From Albibacterium sp035514885 (GTDB taxonomy: Bacteria > Bacteroidota > Bacteroidia > Sphingobacteriales > Sphingobacteriaceae): 64,000 nt of DNA. The stretch covers positions 248,001 through 312,000 of the forward strand of contig NZ_DATJCH010000012.1 in the NCBI RefSeq assembly GCF_035514885.1. Direction: 5' to 3'. Both the position numbers and the translations under genes were made by a program. Shown one piece after another: positions 24,780 to 32,979 of the stretch; within the stretch, counting starts at the first letter, position 1; every line of letters begins with the position of its first letter. The notes under the pieces were generated by a model, which did no database searches, was not told where the DNA came from, and worked only from the letters and a program-made list of their open reading frames with translations.

Positions 24780-27482
24780 ATGAAGAAATCAGAAATTAAG
24801 GAGAAGCTAGATGACCTTGCGCAGCATATAGATGAAAATAATTTCATATACGACTTTTTGTCTTGTTTCGGTTTGGCTAAAACGACCATTGCGCGGCTGC
24901 GAAAGGGGGATTATAACCTTTCAAAGGTAGAAGGTGAACTGTTTTACAAGGGCAAGATTTTCTTTAAGGTTGGAGCGTCAGATGAACTCATGCAAAGTAT
25001 TGATGAGCTGAGCAAAGACGAAAGGATTCTCAAGCAAAAACCACGCTTTATCGTTCTGACAGATTTTAAGCAAGTCTTCGCTACAGATACCAAGCTTAAA
25101 ACCAATAAGGAATTTTCGATCAAGGAGCTCAGTGAACAGGTTGATTTTTTCCTCCCTTTGTCAGGCTCAGAGATTTATCGGGTCAGCTCGGATGATAAAG
25201 CAGACCGAGATGCTGCCTATAAGCTTGGAGAACTCTATGACTTGCTGATAGTCGACAATCCTGAATGGGGAGCCCAAGGGAGCCACCAACTTAATTTATT
25301 CTTGTCTAGGCTCCTGTTTTGTTATTTCGCGGAGGATACCGGGATCTTTTCGATCAAGAGTGTTTTTACAGAAGCTATAGCAAACAACACCAAAAAGGAT
25401 GGATCAGATGTTCATGACTTTTTATCGTTACTATTTAAAAAGCTGAATAGGGAACAAGGTAGAGGCGAATTTCCGAGTTATCTCAGCAACTTCCCTTATG
25501 TAAATGGTGGATTGTTTCGCGACGAAATTGAATGTCCCAGTTTCTCCAAAAAGTCCCGCCAAATATTACTGGATTCAGGAGAACTGGACTGGTCAGAGAT
25601 CAATCCAGATATTTTTGGATCGATGATACAGGCAGTAGCCGATCCATCGGAGCGTACCAATCTTGGTATGCATTATACCTCAGTACAAAATATCCTAAAA
25701 CTGATCAAACCCCTGTTCTTGGATGAGTTGTATGACGAATTTGAAAAATACAGAGCGAATGCCCGAGCATTGGAAAAGCTACTTGTACGAATATCCAAGA
25801 TCAAGTTTTTTGACCCTGCATGTGGTAGCGGTAATTTCCTGATTATTACCTACAAAGAATTGCGTAATCTGGAAATAGAGATTATCAAACAGCTGATTGA
25901 TATTAATACCGGACAGCAAAAAAATTACTTTACTGGGATCTCACTTAAACAGTTTTACGGGATTGAAATTAAGGATTTTGCACATGAAATGGCTATTCTG
26001 TCGCTATGGTTAGCGGAGCATCAAATGAATCAGGTTTTCGAAATTGAATTAATAGGATACGGGAAGTCTAAGCCTTATTTACCTCTCAAAGAGGCTGGCA
26101 ATATTGTGCAAGGAAATGCTGCTCGAATTAGTTGGGAAGATGTATGCCCGAAGAAAGCTGATGATGAAATCTATATTATAGGTAATCCGCCTTATTTGGG
26201 GGCGAGAGTTCAGGACGCTGATCAAAAATCAGATATGGACTATGTATTTGCTTCATTTGCCAAATATCGTGACTTAGATTATATAGCTATTTGGTTTTAT
26301 AAAGGGTCAAAATATATTGATTCAATCAATGGGAAATTAGCATTTGTTTCTACTAATTCAATCACGCAAGGGCAACAAGTAGCTCTTCTTTGGGACAAAG
26401 TATTACGGAATAGAATCGAAATATTTTTTGCACACCATTCCTTTAAATGGACGAACAATGCAAAAGGAAACGCTGGCGTCACTGTAATCATTGTAGGTTT
26501 ACGAAATATAGATAATAGCTCCAAATTCTTGTTTGTCGATAATGTGAAACGAGATACAAAAAATATTAATGCGTATCTTTTGGATGCTCCCAATGCCGTT
26601 GTAGCTGAAAGAATGAAGTCAATATCTAACTTTCCCCGAATGAATTTTGGAAATATGCCAAACGATGGTGGAGGGCTTATATTAGATGAGCAGGAAAGGA
26701 ACACGCTATTGGCTCAGCATCCAATGGCTTCTCAATATATTAGAAAGCTCGTTGGTTCGAGGGAGTTTATCAATGGAATTAATCGGTATTGTCTATGGAT
26801 TGAAGATAATGAGTTGGATGAAGCTCTTCAAATCGAAGCGATAAAAAACAAAATCGATGCAAGCAGGAAGCACCGCGTAAATAGTAAAGATAAAGGAACT
26901 AATAGATTGTCCTTACGTGCTCATCAATTTAGAGATCGCAATACGGCGGTTGACAGCGCAATAATTGTACCTTCAACATCCTCAGAAAGGAGAGAATACA
27001 TTCCTCTAGGTTTCTTACCTAAAGATACTATTATTTTAAACTCTGCCTTGGCCATCTACGATGCCCAACCTTGGCTTTTCGGCGTCTTACACTCCAAAAT
27101 GCATATGATCTGGGTAGATGCTGTTGGTGGAAAATTAAAAACAGACTATCGCTATTCAGCAAAGTTGTGTTACAACACCTTTCCGTTTCCCAAGATCAAC
27201 GAGAAGCAAAAAGAAATGATCACGCAATACGTCTTTGATATTCTAGATGAGCGTGCGAAATACAGTGAGAAAACCATGGCGTGGATGTACAATCCGGAGA
27301 CAATGCCGTCGGGATTGAAACAAGCACATCACGCGCTAGATCTGGCTATTGAGCGTATTTATCGAATAGCCCCTTTCCGTTCGGATGAAGAACGACTTGA
27401 ATTTTTGTTTAAGCTGTATGATGAAATGATCAAACAAGATACATTGTTTGCAAAGCAGAAAAAAACGAGAAAGAAGAAATGA
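24780..27482 (+). CDS. MmeI-like class I SAM-dependent DNA adenine methyltransferase, probably without nuclease activity
   Basis: A 900-residue protein with the architecture of type IIL (MmeI-like) enzymes: N-terminal domain (1-150), helical spacer (about 155-330), N6-adenine methyltransferase core with SAM motif FDPACGSGNFL (about 342-352) and catalytic NPPY (468-471), and a C-terminal target-recognition region ending in a basic tail. Bifunctional relatives carry a D...ExK nuclease site in the N-terminal domain. At the matching place here I read VEGELFYKGKIFFKV, without the acidic-x-lysine pair, so the protein is likely methylation-only. The following Fic, helicase and GIY-YIG genes may supply the restriction part. 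Confidence 0.85.
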   Translation: MKKSEIKEKLDDLAQHIDENNFIYDFLSCFGLAKTTIARLRKGDYNLSKVEGELFYKGKIFFKVGASDELMQSIDELSKDERILKQKPRFIVLTDFKQVFATDTKLKTNKEFSIKELSEQVDFFLPLSGSEIYRVSSDDKADRDAAYKLGELYDLLIVDNPEWGAQGSHQLNLFLSRLLFCYFAEDTGIFSIKSVFTEAIANNTKKDGSDVHDFLSLLFKKLNREQGRGEFPSYLSNFPYVNGGLFRDEIECPSFSKKSRQILLDSGELDWSEINPDIFGSMIQAVADPSERTNLGMHYTSVQNILKLIKPLFLDELYDEFEKYRANARALEKLLVRISKIKFFDPACGSGNFLIITYKELRNLEIEIIKQLIDINTGQQKNYFTGISLKQFYGIEIKDFAHEMAILSLWLAEHQMNQVFEIELIGYGKSKPYLPLKEAGNIVQGNAARISWEDVCPKKADDEIYIIGNPPYLGARVQDADQKSDMDYVFASFAKYRDLDYIAIWFYKGSKYIDSINGKLAFVSTNSITQGQQVALLWDKVLRNRIEIFFAHHSFKWTNNAKGNAGVTVIIVGLRNIDNSSKFLFVDNVKRDTKNINAYLLDAPNAVVAERMKSISNFPRMNFGNMPNDGGGLILDEQERNTLLAQHPMASQYIRKLVGSREFINGINRYCLWIEDNELDEALQIEAIKNKIDASRKHRVNSKDKGTNRLSLRAHQFRDRNTAVDSAIIVPSTSSERREYIPLGFLPKDTIILNSALAIYDAQPWLFGVLHSKMHMIWVDAVGGKLKTDYRYSAKLCYNTFPFPKINEKQKEMITQYVFDILDERAKYSEKTMAWMYNPETMPSGLKQAHHALDLAIERIYRIAPFRSDEERLEFLFKLYDEMIKQDTLFAKQKKTRKKK

Positions 27483-27531
27483 CGTTTCATTTTATGTATT
27501 ATTACAAGAAATAGGGCTTTTATGTAATCAA

Positions 27532-27712
27532 ATAGTTTTGTTTACACAATTTGTAACCAAATATTCTTGTTTACAGTTTTTACTGGTTTGTTGTAAACAA
27601 CGAACGTAGGGTTCAGGAATTGTAAACAAACATTGTTGATGATCAGAAAGCGCATTTTCATGTAACCAAAGAATGTAGTTAACAATTTTTGCTTTATATT
27701 TGTAAACAACGC
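27532..27712. repeat. cluster of about nine TGTAAMCAA boxes upstream of the fic operon
   Basis: Boxes close to TTTGTAAACAA in either orientation occur near 27532, 27536-27547, 27550-27561, 27564-27576, 27586-27602, 27619-27632, 27658-27671, 27675 and 27698-27712. The copy at 27588-27601 is extended to the near-palindrome GTTGTAAACAAC. They fill most of the 238-base gap 27483-27720 between the methyltransferase and fic. They are probably operators for a DNA-binding protein of the locus. Spacing is irregular and there is no conserved spacer length, so this is not CRISPR. Confidence 0.8.
27695..27702 (+). promoter_or_regulatory. probable promoter of the fic-helicase-nuclease operon
   Basis: TATATTTG matches the Bacteroidota TAnnTTTG box exactly, 18 bases before the fic start. 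The last TGTAAACAAC box overlaps its end, so a protein bound to the box would block it. Confidence 0.55.
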
Positions 27713-27720
27713 AAATTGCT

Positions 27721-28836
27721 ATGGATTATAAACTAGAAAAAGCAGTTGATTATCATTATGGGTCCTTTCCACCTGAAAGCATTCATTATCCTTCTTTTAT
27801 ACAAGAACTCGTAAGAGCAACCGATGCATTGGCTCGGTTTGACCAAATGCTTAAAAATCTGCACAATACTGAAATTTTATTAGCACCCTTAAGGAATCAA
27901 GAAGCCCTTATATCTTCGAGAATTGAAGGCACCATTAGTACGATGGATGAAATTCTTAAATATGAAGCGGATTATGAAGGCGAAGATGTTCATACCGCAA
28001 AGGCAGATGTAATAGAAACCATATTGTATCAGAGGGCGTTGAAAAACGCACAAAGCGCATTGGAAGATGGTTATGACCTTTCCTTAAGTTTTATCAAACA
28101 GATGCATCAGCAACTGCTCTATCTTGGTCGAGGGGCCAATAAAACGCCAGGAGATTTCAAAAAGGAACAAAACTATTTAGCAGACAAACAGCGGAGAGAA
28201 ATACAATTTATTCCGATCAGACCGGAAAATTTGGAGGAAGGTTTGGAGCGACTTTTTGGGTTTTTGGAAGATAGTGAATTACCTCCATTGATAAAGACGG
28301 CTATTATGCACCTAGAGTTCGAAGCGCTGCACCCGTTTAAAGATGGAAATGGAAGAATTGGCAGAATGCTTATTACGCTTAATTTATGGCGGGAAAAACT
28401 TCTTTCGCAACCTCATTTTTATATCAGTGGTTACTTCGAGGAAAACAAAGATGAGTATATCGAGCAGATGAGAGATGTTTCCAGAACTAAAGACTGGAAC
28501 CAATGGATTAAGTTTTTTCTAAATGCCGTCGAAAGTCAGGCCATAAGGAACTTAGAAATAGCAGAAAACATCAAAAATCTGTACGAAAACACAAAGATTG
28601 AATTCTCTGATTTGCTTTCATCAAAATGGAATATGGAAATTCTTGATTTCATCTTTACATATCCGGTATTTAGAAATAATAAGTTTGTTAATACAACCAA
28701 AATTCCGAATGCCACCGCCGTACTTATTATTAGGAAATTAATCGAAAACGGATATCTGGTATTAAGAGAAGAAGCTGCTGGACGAAGAGCTGCGATGTAC
28801 TCATTTGAACCTTTAATGCGATTGGTACGAGTCTAA
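27721..28836 (+). CDS. Fic family protein with C-terminal winged helix
   Basis: A 371-residue Fic enzyme that probably transfers AMP from ATP to a target protein. The Fic motif HPFKDGNGRIGR (204-215) is complete. The self-inhibitory glutamate lies in an N-terminal helix, SSRIEGT (65-71, E69), so activity is restrained in cis. The C-terminal 80 residues (NATAVLIIRKLIENGYLVLREEAAGRRAAMYSF) look like a winged helix able to bind DNA. It begins after the TGTAAMCAA cluster and precedes the helicase by 30 bases. Control of the operon through its own winged helix is an inference. Confidence 0.9.
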   Translation: MDYKLEKAVDYHYGSFPPESIHYPSFIQELVRATDALARFDQMLKNLHNTEILLAPLRNQEALISSRIEGTISTMDEILKYEADYEGEDVHTAKADVIETILYQRALKNAQSALEDGYDLSLSFIKQMHQQLLYLGRGANKTPGDFKKEQNYLADKQRREIQFIPIRPENLEEGLERLFGFLEDSELPPLIKTAIMHLEFEALHPFKDGNGRIGRMLITLNLWREKLLSQPHFYISGYFEENKDEYIEQMRDVSRTKDWNQWIKFFLNAVESQAIRNLEIAENIKNLYENTKIEFSDLLSSKWNMEILDFIFTYPVFRNNKFVNTTKIPNATAVLIIRKLIENGYLVLREEAAGRRAAMYSFEPLMRLVRV

Positions 28837-28866
28837 TACAATAATAGTTTTTGTTTCAATCAGATA

Positions 28867-30864
28867 ATGAACCCGAAAATGGAAAGAAATACTCATACAG
28901 ACTATGTAAAACCCATCAACTTGGTGAATGTTACTTATGCGCAAACAGGCAAGAGCAAATCAACCAATGACTTTGGTATGCGTGAAATGCAATCGAAAGC
29001 TTATGAAGTGCGATCTGCACAATATATTTTGCTGAAAGCGCCACCGGCTTCTGGTAAATCTCGCGCTTTGATGTTTTTAGCTTTGGATAAACTAGTGAAT
29101 CAGGGAATAAAAAAAGTGATCGTCGCCGTACCGGAGCGTTCAATAGGGAATTCATTTGCGCCAACGGAACTGACTAAATACGGATTTTATACTAATTGGG
29201 AACCTAACCAACGGTTTAATCTCTGCACGGTTGGTAGTGACAAAAGTAAGGTAAAAGCTTTTTGCGAATTTTTAGAGTCTGATGAGCGCATTTTGATCTG
29301 TACACATGCTACTTTGCGCTTCGCTTTTGAGGGATTAAAAGAGACGGATTTTAACGATTGTCTATTGGCGATCGATGAGTTTCATCATGTTTCTGCCGAT
29401 GGTGAGAATATTCTAGGTAATGTCTTGCGTAATATTATGTCTAAATCCAACGCACATATTGTGGCGATGACGGGTTCTTATTTTAGGGGCGATAGTGTTC
29501 CTGTACTATTGCCAGAAGACGAGGCAAAGTTTACCGCTGTTACCTACAATTACTATGATCAACTAAACGGTTATGATTATCTCAAGTCGTTAGGGATAGG
29601 TTACCATTTCTATCGGGGGCGGTACTATAAATACGATCCAGAGAAAGGAACTTCTGCATTGGAAGAGATATTGGATGAAAATCTTAAAACAATTATCCAT
29701 ATCCCAAGTGTCAACTCTGCCGAGTCCTCTAAGGAAAAACAGCAAGAAGTTGATCACATTATCGATTGTATCGGAGATCTAGAATATCAAGATACAGAGA
29801 CAGGCGTTTTGTACGTAAAAAGCAAGCGGTCGGGACGGATATTGAAGATTGCTGACTTGGTCAATGATAACCAGAAGGAACGTGATAAAATTGTAGCTTA
29901 CCTTCGTGGTGTCAGCTCTCCAGAGGATATTGATATGATTATTGCATTGGGAATGGCCAAGGAGGGTTTCGACTGGCCGTATTGCCAACATGCATTAACG
30001 ATAGGCTATCGTGGGTCGCTTACCGAAATTATCCAAATTATTGGACGTGCCACGCGCGACAGTAACAACAAATCACACGCCCAATTTACCAACCTAATTG
30101 CACAGCCCGACGCCGTCGATGATGATGTGAAATTGGCTGTCAATAATATGTTGAAGGCGATTACTGCTTCCTTACTGATGGAACAGGTGTTGGCTCCGAA
30201 TTTTAAGTTCAAGCCGATGGACGATGATGATGATCCGGATGATGATGAAAATACTATTAAAATTCGAGGCTTTAAGAAACCATCCTCACAACGTGCCAAA
30301 GATATCATCGAAAGCGATCTAAATGATTTGAAGGCCAAGATTTTGCAAGACGACACGATGTTGAAGGCGATGCCTGGCAACATAGAGCCGGAGGTCATCA
30401 ATACCGTCATCATTCCTAGGATCATTCGTGAAGTATATCCTGATCTGAGTGCTGAAGATGTCGAAGCTGTAAGACAATACGTTGTGGTCGGCTCTGTTGT
30501 TAAAAACGGAGAGGTAGAAGACCACGGTTCAAAGAAGTTTATCCGTATGGCTGGCTCATTTGTCAATATTGATGATATTCATATTGATTTGATTGATACG
30601 ATTAATCCCTTCCAAAAGGCTTTTGAAATTTTATCCAAGAATGTAACAAAATCTGTTTTGAGATCCATTCAGGATGCCATTAACATTACCAGAATTGAAA
30701 TGACAGAGGAGGAAGCTGTTGCTTCTTGGGATGCAATTAAAAGATGGAAGTTGAATACGGGAAAAGCCCCTGACATCAATTCTTATGATCCCAAAGAGCA
30801 ACGATTAGCCCAGGCTTTATTATTTTTGCAGGACGCTAAACGGAAAAAGGCACAGCATGGCTAA
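28867..30864 (+). CDS. superfamily 2 DEAD/DEAH-type helicase of the methyltransferase locus
   Basis: A 665-residue helicase with motif I APPASGKS (58-65), motif II DEFHH (170-174), motif III-like MTGSYF and motif VI QIIGRATRD. Two RecA domains fill residues about 40-420; the C-terminal 240 residues are unique, containing an acidic run DDDDDPDDDE and a helical domain. I see no nuclease motif in it. It overlaps the GIY-YIG gene by eight bases, implying tight co-expression. An ATP-driven translocase serving the downstream nuclease is the likely role (inference). Confidence 0.87.
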   Translation: MNPKMERNTHTDYVKPINLVNVTYAQTGKSKSTNDFGMREMQSKAYEVRSAQYILLKAPPASGKSRALMFLALDKLVNQGIKKVIVAVPERSIGNSFAPTELTKYGFYTNWEPNQRFNLCTVGSDKSKVKAFCEFLESDERILICTHATLRFAFEGLKETDFNDCLLAIDEFHHVSADGENILGNVLRNIMSKSNAHIVAMTGSYFRGDSVPVLLPEDEAKFTAVTYNYYDQLNGYDYLKSLGIGYHFYRGRYYKYDPEKGTSALEEILDENLKTIIHIPSVNSAESSKEKQQEVDHIIDCIGDLEYQDTETGVLYVKSKRSGRILKIADLVNDNQKERDKIVAYLRGVSSPEDIDMIIALGMAKEGFDWPYCQHALTIGYRGSLTEIIQIIGRATRDSNNKSHAQFTNLIAQPDAVDDDVKLAVNNMLKAITASLLMEQVLAPNFKFKPMDDDDDPDDDENTIKIRGFKKPSSQRAKDIIESDLNDLKAKILQDDTMLKAMPGNIEPEVINTVIIPRIIREVYPDLSAEDVEAVRQYVVVGSVVKNGEVEDHGSKKFIRMAGSFVNIDDIHIDLIDTINPFQKAFEILSKNVTKSVLRSIQDAINITRIEMTEEEAVASWDAIKRWKLNTGKAPDINSYDPKEQRLAQALLFLQDAKRKKAQHG

Positions 30865-32062
30865 GACATTAGATGATATTTTTAATGATGATGATTTCGG
30901 TTTGTTAAATGCGAAGGAACCTCATCATAACTATATACGCACAGATGAGGATCGTTTAGTTGACTCTTTTGAAGAGTTGAATATCTTTTTTGAAAAGAAT
31001 AATCGTGAGCCAGCTAGAACATCGATGTCAGAATATGCATTGTTTGCCCGTTTGAAAGAATGGCGGTCGAACCCAGCAAAAAGAAGTTTGTTAAAACCGT
31101 TTGACCGTTATAATTTATTGGGGGAAGAGGAAATTGTTGAAGTCGAATCGATCGATGATATATTGGAAAATGATGATCTAGGCTTACTTGATTTGGAGGG
31201 AGATAGCTCAATCTTTGACTTTGTCCATACACCGAAAAGTGGAAGTAGAGCGGAGGCAGAGTATATCGCGCAACGCAAATCTTTACCAGAAAAAGAGTTT
31301 CAGCGATATGATATGATGTTTAAACAAGTGCATCGGGAATTGAAAGAAGGAAAACGACGATTACTTCCGTTTTCTGATGCCGAAAGAAACTTAAAGGAGG
31401 AGAATTTTTACCTTGTAGACGGATTGCTTGCTTATCTGGAAGTCTCCGATGCTGAAAAAGTATTGAAGGAAAACCAATCAGGTGACAGAATACGGTTAGA
31501 AGGCAGGACCGTGACTGTATTTGAAAATGGCACGATTAGCAATATGCTATTTAGATCATTAGCAAAAGCCATTCAAAAGAATGGTAAGATGATCACCAAT
31601 ACGGATAATGATATTGAAAAGCAATTGATGGACAATGCCAACCTAGCATGTGAAGAAGCTTTGCAATCGGGTTGGATATATGTGTTACGATCAAAATCGT
31701 CTAATCCTGAAATCAACGCTGTCAAAAACTTATATAAAGTAGGATTCTCCAAGCTACCCGTAAAGGATAGGATTAAAAATGCGGCTAAAGAAGCTACTTA
31801 CCTGTTTGCTGACGTAGAAGTAGTCGCTAGTTATAACTGTTATGGGATTGAGGTGCAAGCCTTAGAGAACCTTTTGCATCGTTTCTTCGGTGCAGTATGC
31901 CTAAATCTTGATATTTACGACCCGAGTGGTAATCGTTTTGTTCCAAGAGAGTGGTTTTGTGTCCCGATCCATGTTATAGACGAAGCCATTCAACTGGTTT
32001 TAAACAATACCATATTCAATTATAGATACGATAATAGGGAGGAGAAGATAGTACTGAAATAA
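30857..32062 (+). CDS. GIY-YIG (T5orf172/MUG113-like) nuclease
   Basis: A 401-residue protein whose C-terminal 115 residues match the MUG113/T5orf172 branch of GIY-YIG nucleases: WIYVLRS (273-279) as the first motif, NLYKVGFS (291-298) in place of YIG, R305, and the catalytic glutamate E337 in ALENLLHRFF. The N-terminal part carries two copies of an acidic motif (DDIFNDDDFGLLN about 6-18 and DDILENDDLGLLD about 100-112), perhaps docking peptides. It overlaps the helicase gene and is probably the cutting subunit of the locus. Confidence 0.87.
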   Translation: MAKTLDDIFNDDDFGLLNAKEPHHNYIRTDEDRLVDSFEELNIFFEKNNREPARTSMSEYALFARLKEWRSNPAKRSLLKPFDRYNLLGEEEIVEVESIDDILENDDLGLLDLEGDSSIFDFVHTPKSGSRAEAEYIAQRKSLPEKEFQRYDMMFKQVHRELKEGKRRLLPFSDAERNLKEENFYLVDGLLAYLEVSDAEKVLKENQSGDRIRLEGRTVTVFENGTISNMLFRSLAKAIQKNGKMITNTDNDIEKQLMDNANLACEEALQSGWIYVLRSKSSNPEINAVKNLYKVGFSKLPVKDRIKNAAKEATYLFADVEVVASYNCYGIEVQALENLLHRFFGAVCLNLDIYDPSGNRFVPREWFCVPIHVIDEAIQLVLNNTIFNYRYDNREEKIVLK

Positions 32063-32142
32063 ATGCACGAAAGAACACTTTTAGATTAAAAACTATGAAC
32101 ATTTGGAGATTTCTCGCTCGAACTTTTTCGGTTTAGCACCTA

Positions 32143-32170
32143 AACCCCAGTTGCTCATGGCCGATGTTGT
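32143..32170. repeat. cassette-like boundary motif downstream of the SieB-like gene
   Basis: AACCC (32143-32147), TTGCT (32151-32155) and ATGTTGT (32164-32170) occur in the same order 12 bases before the end of the SieB-like gene as at 32941-32969 before the end of the large helicase gene. An inverted partner lies upstream of each gene. Confidence 0.5.
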
Positions 32171-32181
32171 GCAAAGTTTTT

Positions 32182-32766
32182 TTAATAATATCTTTTTGTC
32201 CATTCAGGACGATTAGTTTTTGCAAGTTCAATTTCTTTTTCGGTCGGTGGATTACTCAAGTCAATATCTTTACATTGAAGTATTTCCTCAACAGATTCGT
32301 TTATACTTAAAGAAGTTCGCATTCCATTCATAATTGAACTATTTCCGAACGGTCTGTTCATTACTAAGATATTTTTATCTAAAAGTCCAGAAACGGAAGG
32401 GTTATCAATTGGCATTTCTACAGATTTCTGTCCGTTTAAAATGAATTCACGTAAAATTGATTTTTCAAATCGGTCGAGTGTTTTTACTCTGTCAGAAAAC
32501 TTTTTCTTCCATTTTTTAATCAATATTCTTCTTTGAATTGACTTAAAAATCCAGATTACAAAATTCACTAAAACGAGTCCGGTCGTAAGGATAAAAACAA
32601 TTCCTAAAATCCAACCATATTTCTCTTTTACATTGTCCAAGAATAACTTTTTGTTTAAAAATTCTTGGTCAACAAAAAGGACAAAGCCTGAAACTACAGA
32701 CAATAGGAAAAAGAACCTCGTTGGTACTTTCGTTAAATCAAATATGGCTTTTAAATATTTCTCCAA
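32182..32766 (-). CDS. superinfection exclusion B (SieB)-like membrane protein
   Basis: A 194-residue protein resembling SieB-family proteins: N-terminal MEKYLKAIFDLTKVPTRFFF, two membrane helices (about 17-35 and 50-73), then a soluble domain with FEKSILREFILNGQKSVEM and a variable C-terminus. SieB of phage P22 aborts infection by other phages, so this is a plausible anti-phage effector at the inner membrane. It stands alone between two boundary motifs, opposite in strand to the preceding operon. Function in this family outside phages is not established. Confidence 0.75.
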   Translation of the reverse strand: MEKYLKAIFDLTKVPTRFFFLLSVVSGFVLFVDQEFLNKKLFLDNVKEKYGWILGIVFILTTGLVLVNFVIWIFKSIQRRILIKKWKKKFSDRVKTLDRFEKSILREFILNGQKSVEMPIDNPSVSGLLDKNILVMNRPFGNSSIMNGMRTSLSINESVEEILQCKDIDLSNPPTEKEIELAKTNRPEWTKRYY

Positions 32767-32979
32767 TTTTCAGTTTCTAAATTATACACAATGTTTCGGG
32801 GCTGGCGACAGTGGTGGAAATAAAAGCACAAACTTTCAATTTAGCACCAACGTAAGCATAAGCCATTTACTAAATTAAGAAAAAAGGATTTACAAATGAC
32901 TTATGCGATAATAGAATTACAGACCTTAAATTTTGGACTTAACCCGCCATTTTGCTAAACCCATGTTGTAGTCAGTTAT
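32767..32979. other. intergenic region with two boundary motifs, no gene
   Basis: This 213-base gap has no supported gene. It holds an inverted boundary copy ACAATGT (32788-32794) upstream of the SieB-like gene and a forward copy, AACCC (32941-32945), TTGCT (32952-32956) and ATGTTGT (32963-32969), before the end of the large helicase gene. The sequence between them (GGGGCTGGCGAC and following) is richer in G and C than its surroundings. Confidence 0.5.

Noticed and set aside
24780..27482. Self-contained type IIL restriction-modification enzyme
   Set aside because: The N-terminal nuclease signature could not be found, so only methyltransferase activity is called.
27532..27712. CRISPR array
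   Set aside because: Repeats are only 9-12 bases, occur in both orientations, and the intervals between them vary from about 0 to 35 bases; there are no cas genes.
30006..30566. Minus-strand frame of 186 codons
   Set aside because: It lies entirely antisense to the helicase gene and is Ser/Thr-rich in the manner of a shadow frame.
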